Of a stretch of 49,466 nucleotides of DNA, positions 17,129-24,588 are shown in pieces. Every line of letters begins with the position of its first letter. Positions within the stretch are counted from its first letter, which is position 1. The stretch covers positions 1 to 49,466 of the forward strand of contig NZ_PVWN01000030.1 of assembly GCF_003003885.1 (NCBI RefSeq). Reading direction: 5' to 3'. The stretch is from Chlorogloea sp. CCALA 695. GTDB taxonomy: Bacteria > Cyanobacteriota > Cyanobacteriia > Cyanobacteriales > Chroococcidiopsidaceae. A program made the translations under genes and the position numbers. The notes below the pieces were generated by a model. That model did not search any database, had not been told where the DNA came from, and saw only the letters and a program-made list of their open reading frames with translations.

Positions 17129-17665
17129 TTAGCTCAGGCTAGAAACTTCACCATACTTCTCCATCTTTGCCTTGGCTTCCCGCCACCTCATATTGATGTA
17201 GCCGCTAGAAGCATTAGAGTCCTTAACCTTAACCTCAATCGCGCCCATAACTTTACCCAGGTAATTCTTTGGAAAGTCAAGTACAAAGCCTTGGCGAATA
17301 GCTTCAGCATACCATTCGTCGAACTCACGATCTTCTGATGTAGTAGGTTCCTGGGCTATGTTTGGCTCCCACTGCTCCTGGATTGCCCTCAGCAAGCAAG
17401 CATCTGGCTTTTGGATGGTATGTTCCGTGCGGTATTGTTTAAAAGCATCAATAGCTTTGAGAACAGCTTCAGGTGAGTGCTGACGAATCTCTTTATTAAG
17501 TTTTGGGCTAAGTTTGATACTAGCCTGCTCCAGTGCTACTTCAACTTGAGTGGATGTATTTTGAATAGGTAAGCTGTTCTGTACGGATAAATTAATTACC
17601 TTCTCCTTCTGGGAAGCCTGCCAAGAAGCTAACAGTTCTCGATTCTGTTTACGCAGCAAATCCAC
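17129..17665 (-). pseudogene. C-terminal remnant of an unknown (possibly replication-associated) protein
   Basis: An open frame of 178 codons with a GTG as its first possible start and no promoter or ribosome-binding site of its own. The frame continues upstream for several more codons (VVDLEDD) to a stop, so the N-terminus looks lost. It has a coiled-coil beginning (LLRKQNRELLASW). A segment at about 74-102 (PEAVLKAIDAF...LLRAIQEQWEPN) resembles, from memory, C-terminal pieces of plasmid and phage replication proteins. It directly follows a truncated integrase in another frame, which suggests a deletion joined two gene fragments. Low confidence on identity, higher on truncation. Confidence 0.4.
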
Positions 17666-17678
17666 ATCATCTTCTAAA

Positions 17679-17963
17679 TCAACTACCTAACAGCAACCCA
17701 CCAGTGAGATCCCAATAGCCGAATTCAGCCATGTGCTGTACTTGAAAGTCTTGCCAACCAAGTTGTTTTAGCTCAAGAAAGTTCCAAAAAGCTTTTAGCT
17801 TTTCTGCATAAGTTTTAATTGTTCCTATAGCAGAACCGCCTCGTTGCTTAAATCGCAGAAATCCCTCAACCGGCTTAACTAGCTGATAGTTATCGTCTAA
17901 TAGATGCCATCGAATTAGTTCTGTGCCATTTGGCAATTGCTGTAAAGAATCAAGAATCTTCAC
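17679..17963 (-). pseudogene. Truncated tyrosine recombinase (N-terminal SAM-like domain only)
   Basis: 94 residues matching the N-terminal core-binding domain of a phage-type integrase: VEGFLRFKQRGGSAIGTIKTY, then KLKAFWNFLELKQ, then AEFGYWDLTGG. A TGA follows after GLLLGS. The whole catalytic domain (R...HxxR...Y) is missing, so it cannot be an active recombinase. The break falls next to the 17129-17665 remnant, marking a deletion junction. Such integrases are common on cyanobacterial plasmids, and the remnant may record how the upstream STAND gene arrived. Confidence 0.6.
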
Positions 17964-18049
17964 TTGAATAATATGAATAAGTTGAAAGGTTTACTAACAA
18001 TCAACTCTATCACTTCATCTGTTCGTTGTTGTTGTTTTATATGAATAGA

Positions 18050-18244
18050 TTAAGAATGTCTATAAAAGAGGAATAAAGATTTTCTTCCTTTTGATTGAGC
18101 ATCAGATAACACTTGACTACCTACCAAGGTTTTCCCCGCTCCTGTAGGCGCAAATATCAAAATTCGCTTAAATCCAGCCCGTATCTTCCCGTAAAGATCG
18201 CCTACTAAGTAGGTTGGCGCAATTAAACTTACAATAGTTTTCAA
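18050..18244 (-). pseudogene. Truncated DEAD/DEAH helicase, N-terminal fragment
   Basis: 64 residues matching the start of a DEAD/DEAH-box helicase: a DLYGKIRAG segment, then Walker A FAPTGAGKT (about 32-40), then a SLFLFYRH strand where a functional gene would have the next motif. The frame stops there, and the DExH and C-terminal helicase domains are absent. It is clearly a fragment, part of the 17.1-18.2 kb graveyard next to the integrase remnant. Confidence 0.65.
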
Positions 18245-18353
18245 TTATTGCAAGAGTTTCAGGCAAAGCTATCTTATATTTGATTCAGCCCAACTACTTA
18301 ATCGTTTTTGATAATATCTTAATACTGGTGTAGACATTATTAATACATCAATA

Positions 18354-19118
18354 TCAGTTACAAATAATTTTTGCTGGAAGTAAATTTACATCTTTGTTAA
18401 TGTAAGCAATACTATCTTGATATTTTTGCATAGCTTCAGCTAATACCACTTGATAATGCTTAAAACTTATATGTAAATGAGTTTGTTCAAATTCAATGAC
18501 TTTCAAAGAGAATAAAAGTTGTTCTATAGACTTGTCTTGCGTTGATTGTAATAATTTCAACTGTGAGATTACTTCTAGTTCATGTTGGTAAAGAGAATTA
18601 AACTTGTTAGCTACAAGTATATATTCAGATTGGTTATTCATTAAACTGCATAATTCTTTTGTTTTTGCAGCATGACTTACGAGAGTATTTAGTTCTTTGT
18701 CTAACAATAATTTTGCTCTGACAATAGTAGCAATACCTACTCGCAATTTCGTTGATATACTTAATTCAAAAAATCTTAATCCATCTAGTTTCCATAGTTT
18801 CTCTTTTAAAATAAATTGCCCATCATCTTCTTCGTAAACTAATACTTTAATAAGATCGTCAGAGAGTAATGCTATCGACCCATTAGTCTCTGGCAATAGG
18901 ATACCCCAACTAGAAGATGTCTCCAACCCCACAATTAAGTTTTGTGATAATCGATGCAGCACTTGTACTTTATAGCTAGAAAACAGAATTTTTCCCAGCC
19001 TACCAATCACTGATAAACTAGCCTTAAAAAACGAACTTAATTTGATAGAACTATAACTGGATTTAGCTGCGTTGTTCTGATTAGAATGAATTGCTAGGTC
19101 AATAGATGTATTATTCAT
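18354..19118 (-). CDS. Unknown helical protein, 254 aa
   Basis: Unrecognised. The N-terminal 30 residues are Ser/Asn-rich. A hydrophobic patch near 30-48 (FFKASLSVIGRLGKILF) is too charged for a clear membrane segment. The C-terminal half (about 130-245) is predominantly helical with coiled-coil character. No enzymatic motif is visible. It is the last gene of the minus-strand run that begins at the ParR-like gene, but a 159-bp gap with two HIP1 sites separates it from the 133-aa gene, so it may have its own promoter. Confidence 0.55.
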   Translation of the reverse strand: MNNTSIDLAIHSNQNNAAKSSYSSIKLSSFFKASLSVIGRLGKILFSSYKVQVLHRLSQNLIVGLETSSSWGILLPETNGSIALLSDDLIKVLVYEEDDGQFILKEKLWKLDGLRFFELSISTKLRVGIATIVRAKLLLDKELNTLVSHAAKTKELCSLMNNQSEYILVANKFNSLYQHELEVISQLKLLQSTQDKSIEQLLFSLKVIEFEQTHLHISFKHYQVVLAEAMQKYQDSIAYINKDVNLLPAKIICN

Positions 19119-19277
19119 GGAGATTATAGATAATTTGGTAGTTCACAAAATGAAATGAATTGCGATCGCTATTCTAGGAAAAAATATTTATCTGAATTTT
19201 GTCAGCCCAAGATCATTTGCATTACGCCGCAAAAAATTTGTTGTGCGCGATCGCAAAAAAATTTATATCAGCGCCTT

Positions 19278-19679
19278 TTATAGTTCTAAATCACTTTTTT
19301 TAGATTGTATTTTGTTAATTGGAGATATCAAGCTCTCTCTATTTACAATATTTTCGTTTTTTGTAGGGCTTGTACCTAACTCTAATTCTCGATATAAAGG
19401 AACTCCATCACTGTCATTATCACTCGAAAGAATTCTTGCCGTAATATTTGCAGGTAATAGCTGTGCTAAACGATTAACACTATTTGCAATAAATTCATTA
19501 GTAGCACCAGAACTATGGAAATGTCTTACTATCGTATCAGCATCATTCAAAGTTATTTCATTGAGCTTTACTCCAGCTTCCGCAATAAAACTATCGTAGA
19601 CCTTTACCTCTTCTTCAGTAAGGTTTTCTTGTTTAGCACGAGCAATAATAGAGTTCACTTGTTTACTATCTAATTCCAT
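19278..19679 (-). CDS. Small protein with a thrombospondin-3-like calcium motif, 133 aa
   Basis: Mostly helical and acidic, with one recognisable element: a DNDSDGVPLYRELELGTSP segment at about 87-105. This has the spacing of thrombospondin type 3 calcium-binding repeats (DxDxDG...E...GTxP). Those repeats normally occur in extracellular proteins, yet no signal peptide is visible here. It starts 5 bp after the lipoprotein gene and is certainly co-transcribed with it and the ParM-like gene. Function unknown; a partner of the lipoprotein is possible. Confidence 0.6.
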   Translation of the reverse strand: MELDSKQVNSIIARAKQENLTEEEVKVYDSFIAEAGVKLNEITLNDADTIVRHFHSSGATNEFIANSVNRLAQLLPANITARILSSDNDSDGVPLYRELELGTSPTKNENIVNRESLISPINKIQSKKSDLEL

Positions 19680-19684
19680 AACTT

Positions 19685-20368
19685 TTAATCCTTAAGGTTT
19701 TTTATACTGCGTTCAAATTCTGCCTGTTCCGCTACAGTCAAAGAAGGTAATTCCTCTTTGTAGTAAAAGCCTTTAAGTCCTTGACACTGATTTGTATACA
19801 CTCTCTTTGCCGATTCGCTAATACTTAAGTCCTGTCTCAGAAGTAAAGAAAACGCACTTTTTCTCTCATTCAAGTCCTTTACTGCTTGTGCTTGATCTAA
19901 AGAAATTGATGGATTTTCGTAGGAAGTCAATAATTCATTGTTTTGATAAATATTTAATTTGTTACCCGCACCTTGAGCAAGCTGTCTACCCGTTTGACTA
20001 CCACGCCACAACCCAGCCCTCTCTCTAACTAAAGACTCCATTTCTATTTCGCCTAACTTCTCCGGCGTACTACGCCTAATATATACATAACACGCTTGGC
20101 TACCTCCCACTTTTAAACTCATTTTGATACCATTACCATCAAAATAAAAAGAATCAAGTAGATCGTTTGTACTATCCAACTCCCCTAAAACTTCTTGTTC
20201 TTGTAATTCCGGCAGTGCTTGAGATACAGGTGAAGTTGATGGCGATGGCGATACGCTAACTAGAGGCGACGGCGACACTGGTACTACTGTTTCAATTGCT
20301 GCGGGCGGATTAGCTTTTGAACAACCAAAGACAAGTAATAACAAACTTAAAAAAATGGGTCTGTTCAT
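19685..20368 (-). CDS. Lipoprotein coupled to the ParM-like gene, 227 aa
   Basis: The N-terminus is a lipoprotein signal peptide: MNRPIFLSLLLLV, then lipobox VFGC with Cys16. A Pro/Ser/Val-rich linker follows (about 21-55, SPSP repeats), as in envelope-anchored proteins, then a domain with two Cys that I do not recognise. The start ATG overlaps the stop of the ParM-like gene (ATGA at 20365-20368), so translation is coupled. A surface-anchored protein encoded inside a plasmid-segregation operon is unexpected. It may belong to conjugation or to a cell-envelope function rather than to segregation. Confidence 0.75.
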   Translation of the reverse strand: MNRPIFLSLLLLVFGCSKANPPAAIETVVPVSPSPLVSVSPSPSTSPVSQALPELQEQEVLGELDSTNDLLDSFYFDGNGIKMSLKVGGSQACYVYIRRSTPEKLGEIEMESLVRERAGLWRGSQTGRQLAQGAGNKLNIYQNNELLTSYENPSISLDQAQAVKDLNERKSAFSLLLRQDLSISESAKRVYTNQCQGLKGFYYKEELPSLTVAEQAEFERSIKNLKD

Positions 20369-21615
20369 AAATTTTCATTGACATTAACAAAGTTTTTAGG
20401 GCGTGGACGTGGGGTGTAATCGAACTTTTGACTGGTATTAGTGCTAAATTCTTTAACGTCAGAAACCTCATTTGCCTTTGTAGATACTGACACTAATCTG
20501 TCGTATCCCATTTTTGCATCCAATAAAACCACTATATGCTGGTGTAGAGCATATACATCAGCTAGACGATTGCCTATACTTGCAAACATCTCTTCAGGAA
20601 TAGATATGTTTCCATGCCAAAAAATACTAATTTTACTTTGCTTTTGAAAAAAATTATCTATCTCTGCATGAATATAATCGACGGTTCCCCCACAAAATAT
20701 CAATTCTTCAATATCTTCATCAATATTTGAGCGCAGCCACCGAGCAATTGCTAGCACGTATTCTTGCCTTGCGAGAGTAAGTGCTTTTGAAAATAATTCA
20801 CCGTCTGCTTCCACATCAGCCATCCTACGCTTTCTAGATAATTTTTGCAAAACTAAAGAGTCGCAATTAGATCCCGCTTCTACGATCACTTCTACGATCG
20901 CTGGATTATCAGCGCTTAATCCCGATACCTTAGCAACAAAATTATTTACTAGCCAAGCCATACCAAAGGTGCTAGTTACTCCGGGACTAAGAATTCCAGA
21001 CCGAACAGAAAATATACTGGCGTTGCGATAACCTAACATGGCATATATCGAAGGTGGTAATGAGCGATCGCCACCGTATAGCCGATGATAAAAGTAGACT
21101 CCGCTCCCCTCTGCGGCAAAATCACAATAAAGTAGTTTTAAACGAATTTTCCCTGAAGGTGTTAAGAAAGAACGTAACACTTTTTCTAAACTTAGTTTTA
21201 GCTGTTTTTTGTCTTGCACTTCTCCAGAAGGCAACAAAATTGTTAGATAAATGGCAAAGTTGTTAGGTAGATTTAGCTTCTCCTTAGCTAGCCAAACCAG
21301 TCCGCATACTTTTGGTACTGCTAGTTCGTACTTTAATTCTTTTAATTGTAGTATTCCTCCAAATCGCCGCCTTGCAAGTTCCCCTAAAGCATAGGAACCC
21401 TCTGCTGTCTGAATCCAAACTCTACTTTCTAATTCCCCATGACTTTCAATGGTATCAATCGAGGCAGAGGGAATATCTGCAACTTCTGGATCTAATAGTA
21501 AGACAGAAGTTTTGCCTTCAGGATACTCCTGTACCATAGCTTTGTTCTTACTACCACCCATATCAATAGTAAGAACAACCTTTCTCAGATCGGTCTTGTC
21601 ACTGAGCGTTGGCAT
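20365..21615 (-). CDS. ParM/StbA-like actin-family ATPase (plasmid segregation)
   Basis: A 416-residue actin-like ATPase. The phosphate-1 motif is VVLTIDMGGSKNK (Asp18, Gly20-Gly21). A C-terminal adenosine-type motif EELIFCGGTVDY lies near 313-324. The region where actins carry phosphate-2 (DxGxxTxD) reads MLGYRNAS at 193-200, followed by a VRSGILSPG strand-turn that aligns with ParM, so the conserved Asp appears replaced. ParM filaments push or pull plasmid copies through a ParR-parC complex. Here the gene follows a ParR-like gene and an array of 11-bp repeats, and precedes a lipoprotein gene with a 4-bp overlap. Weakening of phosphate-2 could mean altered hydrolysis. Confidence 0.78.
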   Translation of the reverse strand: MPTLSDKTDLRKVVLTIDMGGSKNKAMVQEYPEGKTSVLLLDPEVADIPSASIDTIESHGELESRVWIQTAEGSYALGELARRRFGGILQLKELKYELAVPKVCGLVWLAKEKLNLPNNFAIYLTILLPSGEVQDKKQLKLSLEKVLRSFLTPSGKIRLKLLYCDFAAEGSGVYFYHRLYGGDRSLPPSIYAMLGYRNASIFSVRSGILSPGVTSTFGMAWLVNNFVAKVSGLSADNPAIVEVIVEAGSNCDSLVLQKLSRKRRMADVEADGELFSKALTLARQEYVLAIARWLRSNIDEDIEELIFCGGTVDYIHAEIDNFFQKQSKISIFWHGNISIPEEMFASIGNRLADVYALHQHIVVLLDAKMGYDRLVSVSTKANEVSDVKEFSTNTSQKFDYTPRPRPKNFVNVNENL

Positions 21616-21689
21616 CTTGTTAGATATTTATTTTTAAGATTTGATTCTAATTTACCTTAAAGTCTCAATTACTTCAACCTATTTTCTAT

Positions 21690-22130
21690 CTAACTTCTAA
21701 ATCCTGCATCAATTACCATATCGCTCAAATCTATTCCAGAATCATCTGGCTCATCTATCCATCTATCATCTTCATCATCTTCCTCAAATAACTCCTTACT
21801 AGAGCCTACTTTAGATGACACATGGCGATCGCTTTCTCTCTCTGATAAAGATAAAGGTGACAAACCGCACTCAGCTTTAATCCACTCTACTTGCGCTAAT
21901 AACTGTTGTACTGAGTACGCTGCCACTTTTTGATATTCTTCCTTTGTTCTACCATTTTCTTTTAGCACTATCGGTAGCCAGTGCTTCAATAGAGTATCCA
22001 TTACTCCTTCACTTGTGGATGTTCCGAATGGATGATGAGAATCTAAGTAGATTAAAATTAATCCTTCTAGTGTTGATCGCTCTCTCCAAAAAGTTAACTT
22101 TACTCTATCTCTTGTCGGTTTCTCTGGCAT
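21690..22130 (-). CDS. ParR-like centromere-binding adaptor
   Basis: 146 residues. It has a basic N-terminus (KPTRDRVKLTFWRERS), a helical DNA-binding-like region to about 75, and an extremely acidic tail (about 113-135, EEDDEDDRWIDEPDD). This resembles ParR proteins, which bind parC with an N-terminal ribbon-helix-helix and contact ParM through the C-terminus. Identity rests mainly on context: it lies between nine 11-bp repeats (34 bp upstream of its ATG) and the ParM-like gene (74 bp downstream). Binding to the repeats would also autoregulate the operon, as in plasmid R1. Confidence 0.65.
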   Translation of the reverse strand: MPEKPTRDRVKLTFWRERSTLEGLILIYLDSHHPFGTSTSEGVMDTLLKHWLPIVLKENGRTKEEYQKVAAYSVQQLLAQVEWIKAECGLSPLSLSERESDRHVSSKVGSSKELFEEDDEDDRWIDEPDDSGIDLSDMVIDAGFRS

Positions 22131-22164
22131 AACTACTAACCTAAATAATTCAATGATCTTTAAT

Positions 22165-22285
22165 GGCTACTCTATGGCTACCCTATGGCTACTCTACGGC
22201 TACCCTATCAATAATTATAGTAGTTCCTAGGGCTACTCTATGGCTACCCTATGGCTACTCTACGGCTACTCTACGGCTACTATTA
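22165..22285. repeat. parC-like centromere: nine 11-bp direct repeats in two blocks
   Basis: Four contiguous copies of GGCTAC(T/C)CTA(T/C) at 22165-22208, a 22-bp spacer (exactly two repeat lengths), then five more at 22231-22285, the last degenerate (GGCTACTATTA). Blocks of 11-bp repeats flanking a short spacer closely match parC of plasmid R1, where ParR binds and the par promoter sits in the spacer. The array lies directly upstream of the ParR-like gene. The AT-rich spacer (AATAATTATAG) could hold its promoter -10. Confidence 0.85.
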
Positions 22286-22425
22286 GCTGCTCAAAAACTA
22301 CCCTTTTTTGGTCGTTTTTAGCCGCTTTTTAAGGTTCTGCAAGGAATGGGTAATGACCTTATTTTGATATTATTATCGTATATACTTAGCTAAGTTCACA
22401 AAATTTTAACTACATAAGTATTATT
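22286..22425. other. AT-rich stretch upstream of the mobilisation genes (possible oriT)
   Basis: 140 bp between the parC-like array and the MobC-like gene. It contains T-runs and a 10-bp palindrome CTTAGCTAAG near 22385. Relaxase genes of this class often lie next to their oriT, so the nick site could be here. I recognise no nic sequence, so this is a positional guess. Confidence 0.3.
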
Positions 22426-22776
22426 TTGAACTACACAAAAGTACCAAATAAATCTTTGATAGAAGTGGAAAAGAATAAACGAAATCGTTGTATTCAAGTT
22501 TATGTTCTCGACAAAGAAAAAGCTGCTATTGAAAAGCGAGCTAAGGAATCTGGTAAAACCAGTAGTGATTTTTTACGTTCTTGCGGATTAGAACAAAAAA
22601 TAGTAACCAAACCCTCTACTAACTTAGTCTCTATACGCTTACAAGCCGAAAATCTCAAAAATCATGTCTTAAGCCATAAACACCTAGCAGTAGAAGCATC
22701 TGATCAGCGAGGACTAGAAACAGCAGAAAATTTATTAAGTTTAATAGATACAATTATTCTTACAGCACTCAAATGA
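22426..22776 (+). CDS. MobC-like relaxosome accessory protein (ribbon-helix-helix)
   Basis: 116 residues. The segment RNRCIQVYVLDKEKAAIEKRA (about 20-40) followed by KTSSDFLRSCGLEQ is the usual ribbon-helix-helix signature of MobC/MbeC-type proteins, which bind oriT and help the relaxase melt the nick region. The frame has no ATG. The first start is TTG at 22426, and a GTG at Val14 is an alternative. No clear ribosome-binding site is visible. Its last codons overlap the relaxase start by 4 bp (ATGA at 22773-22776), so the two are translated together. Confidence 0.78.
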   Translation: MNYTKVPNKSLIEVEKNKRNRCIQVYVLDKEKAAIEKRAKESGKTSSDFLRSCGLEQKIVTKPSTNLVSIRLQAENLKNHVLSHKHLAVEASDQRGLETAENLLSLIDTIILTALK

Positions 22777-24218
22777 TTTGCGTAATTCATAAAAAGCAAG
22801 ATTTTCTGAAGACGCTCAAATATGTCTTGGATAAAGAGAAAGCAGAAATTATTGGAACTGGAATGGCAGGAAGCTCTCCAGATGTATTAAACGAGCAATT
22901 TCTAGCGATCGCGGCTTTAAATCAGTCGGTGGTGAAAAAATGCGCTCACATAATTGTATCTATAGCTGCCCGTGAAAAATTATCCAACAGTCAATATCAT
23001 CAAGTAACTAAAGAAATTCTTCAAGACTTAAGCTATTTACCAACCCAAGAATTATCTTCCAGCACGAGCCAATTTGTAGCTATTCGCCATTACGACCGCG
23101 ACCACGAACACATACACATAGTTACTTCCCGCGTTCAGCATAACGGTAAATCCGTAAGCGATTCCTTTGACTACTTTAATGCTGAAGTATCAACTAGACG
23201 AATTGCCGACCAATTGGGATTAGAGATCGCGCCAGTCTCTAATCATGCGATCGCCTCTCGGCTAAAAAAAGAGTTTGGCATTATCGCGGAAGTAAGTCCC
23301 GAACACCAAAAAAACATCAAGCTCATTCACAATCCACGCAAAAAACTCACAAGCAAACAGATTATTCGTCAAGCTATAGAAGCCTCAATCGTCAATCGCC
23401 CTGACATTTCTACATTCATTGAGCGCTTGGAAACCAAAGGGATAATGGTTTTACCAAAAATTGAATCAAACAATTTGCTTGGGTTAACCTATATATTAGG
23501 CAATGTTAAAATTGCTGGCTATCAAGTGTACAGACCCTATAGCTGGGCTAAACTACAATCTGAATATGGGTTAACTTACGATTATCAAAAAGATAGCTTC
23601 TTTCTAGAAAAAACGAGAATGAAGGCTTTAAGAGCTATTAGTAATGATGCTACAAAACATAAATCTTTTTCTGATTGCGCGATCACCCCAAACAACCTTC
23701 AAAAACTTGAGCTAAGTATTCAACCAAGCGTGAATTTTAAAACAGAAAATTCTTCCGAGGTAACGGTAGAAAATTTGCCTAGCCAAATTACTCATAATTT
23801 ATCTACTGAAGCAGTTTCTAGTCTAAAAGTTTTGCCCAAAAAGAAACAGCAATCGCCACCTTCTGATGCCTCATTAACAACCCCTAAGCCAACAGTAGTT
23901 ACGTCAAACCTGCTTGAAACAACTGAACAAACAAGCCAAAAGCTATCCTCTATTATTGTCAACTATATGCAAGTAGCAAACAGAAAACTAATCGAAGGTC
24001 GAGAACTGCGGGTTGAACTAACACAAAACAAATTGCAAGTTTCTCGTATTATAGATAACACTCCAGTTATGCAGACAAACTATTTTAATAATCAATGGAA
24101 CGAGCAATTAAATATACTAACAACTAATCAAGTTAGGCAAATAGAACACTTAAAATCACTAGCGCAACAAAAACTAAGACATAAACAAACTAAAAATGAA
24201 AAAGTTACGGAAATGTGA
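22773..24218 (+). CDS. Relaxase/mobilization nuclease (MOBP-type, PF03432-like)
   Basis: 481 residues. The N-terminal domain has the likely nicking Tyr17 in LKYVLDKEKAE. It also has the metal-binding histidine motif HYDRDHEHIHIV (His106, His111, His113, His115), as expected of a VirD2/MobA-type relaxase that cleaves oriT and stays covalently bound to the transferred strand. The SIAAREKLS strand and SRVQHNGK turn around it also fit. The C-terminal half is Ser/Thr/Lys-rich and variable, ending in a small domain that resembles the tail of the polymerase-like protein. It is translationally coupled to the MobC-like gene. Loading onto the VirD4 homologue at 28425-30188 is expected. Confidence 0.88.
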   Translation: MICVIHKKQDFLKTLKYVLDKEKAEIIGTGMAGSSPDVLNEQFLAIAALNQSVVKKCAHIIVSIAAREKLSNSQYHQVTKEILQDLSYLPTQELSSSTSQFVAIRHYDRDHEHIHIVTSRVQHNGKSVSDSFDYFNAEVSTRRIADQLGLEIAPVSNHAIASRLKKEFGIIAEVSPEHQKNIKLIHNPRKKLTSKQIIRQAIEASIVNRPDISTFIERLETKGIMVLPKIESNNLLGLTYILGNVKIAGYQVYRPYSWAKLQSEYGLTYDYQKDSFFLEKTRMKALRAISNDATKHKSFSDCAITPNNLQKLELSIQPSVNFKTENSSEVTVENLPSQITHNLSTEAVSSLKVLPKKKQQSPPSDASLTTPKPTVVTSNLLETTEQTSQKLSSIIVNYMQVANRKLIEGRELRVELTQNKLQVSRIIDNTPVMQTNYFNNQWNEQLNILTTNQVRQIEHLKSLAQQKLRHKQTKNEKVTEM

Positions 24219-24386
24219 TTTTAATCTGCAAAACAATTATTAGCCGAATATAAATTTAGATCAATGACAGCTACAATAGCAATTAATTCATTTATACAAA
24301 TGATAATGGATCATCCGTCCTTAGATTGTGTGAATCGTGTTTTACTCTAAGGGGACAAAGGGTTTTCCCCTGCCTTTGACGAAGCC

Positions 24387-24563
24387 ATGATCACCACTGA
24401 GATAACAACAATAGAGCCAACCCCAAAGGCTGAAACTACTGAGCCAATTCGACCCCCTAATAATCCCCTGCAACATCGGGCAATTGGTTTGCTACGTGGT
24501 AAGTACGTTCCTAAAGAAGGTGAACTAGCATTAGGGACGCTACACACTAATGATGGCGCTTAA
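24387..24563 (+). pseudogene. Truncated conserved cyanobacterial protein (58 codons)
   Basis: The frame has a Thr/Pro-rich start, then HRAIGLLRGKYVP and GTLHTNDGA, then TAA. From memory, HRAIGL-RG-Y-P...GTL-T-DG is the start of a longer conserved cyanobacterial family that continues with IDAVLLGRV. Reading past the TAA gives IETVILVIL in the same frame, so the stop looks like a nonsense mutation. The rest of the gene is missing where the endonuclease gene ends (24589). I therefore read it as a broken gene; a functional short protein is less likely. The 24219-24386 region upstream holds nothing I recognise. Confidence 0.5.
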
Positions 24564-24588
24564 ATAGAAACGGTCATTCTCGTTATAC

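Noticed and set aside
17108-17338. 76-codon plus-strand frame
   Set aside because: Lies almost entirely within the minus-strand remnant, with no supporting ribosome-binding site or motif.
22165-22285. CRISPR array
   Set aside because: The repeat unit is 11 bp with no spacers between units. This fits an iteron/centromere array, not a CRISPR.
24347-24547. 66-codon minus-strand frame
   Set aside because: Antisense to the truncated conserved plus-strand gene, whose sequence landmarks (HRAIGLLRG...) are recognisable.
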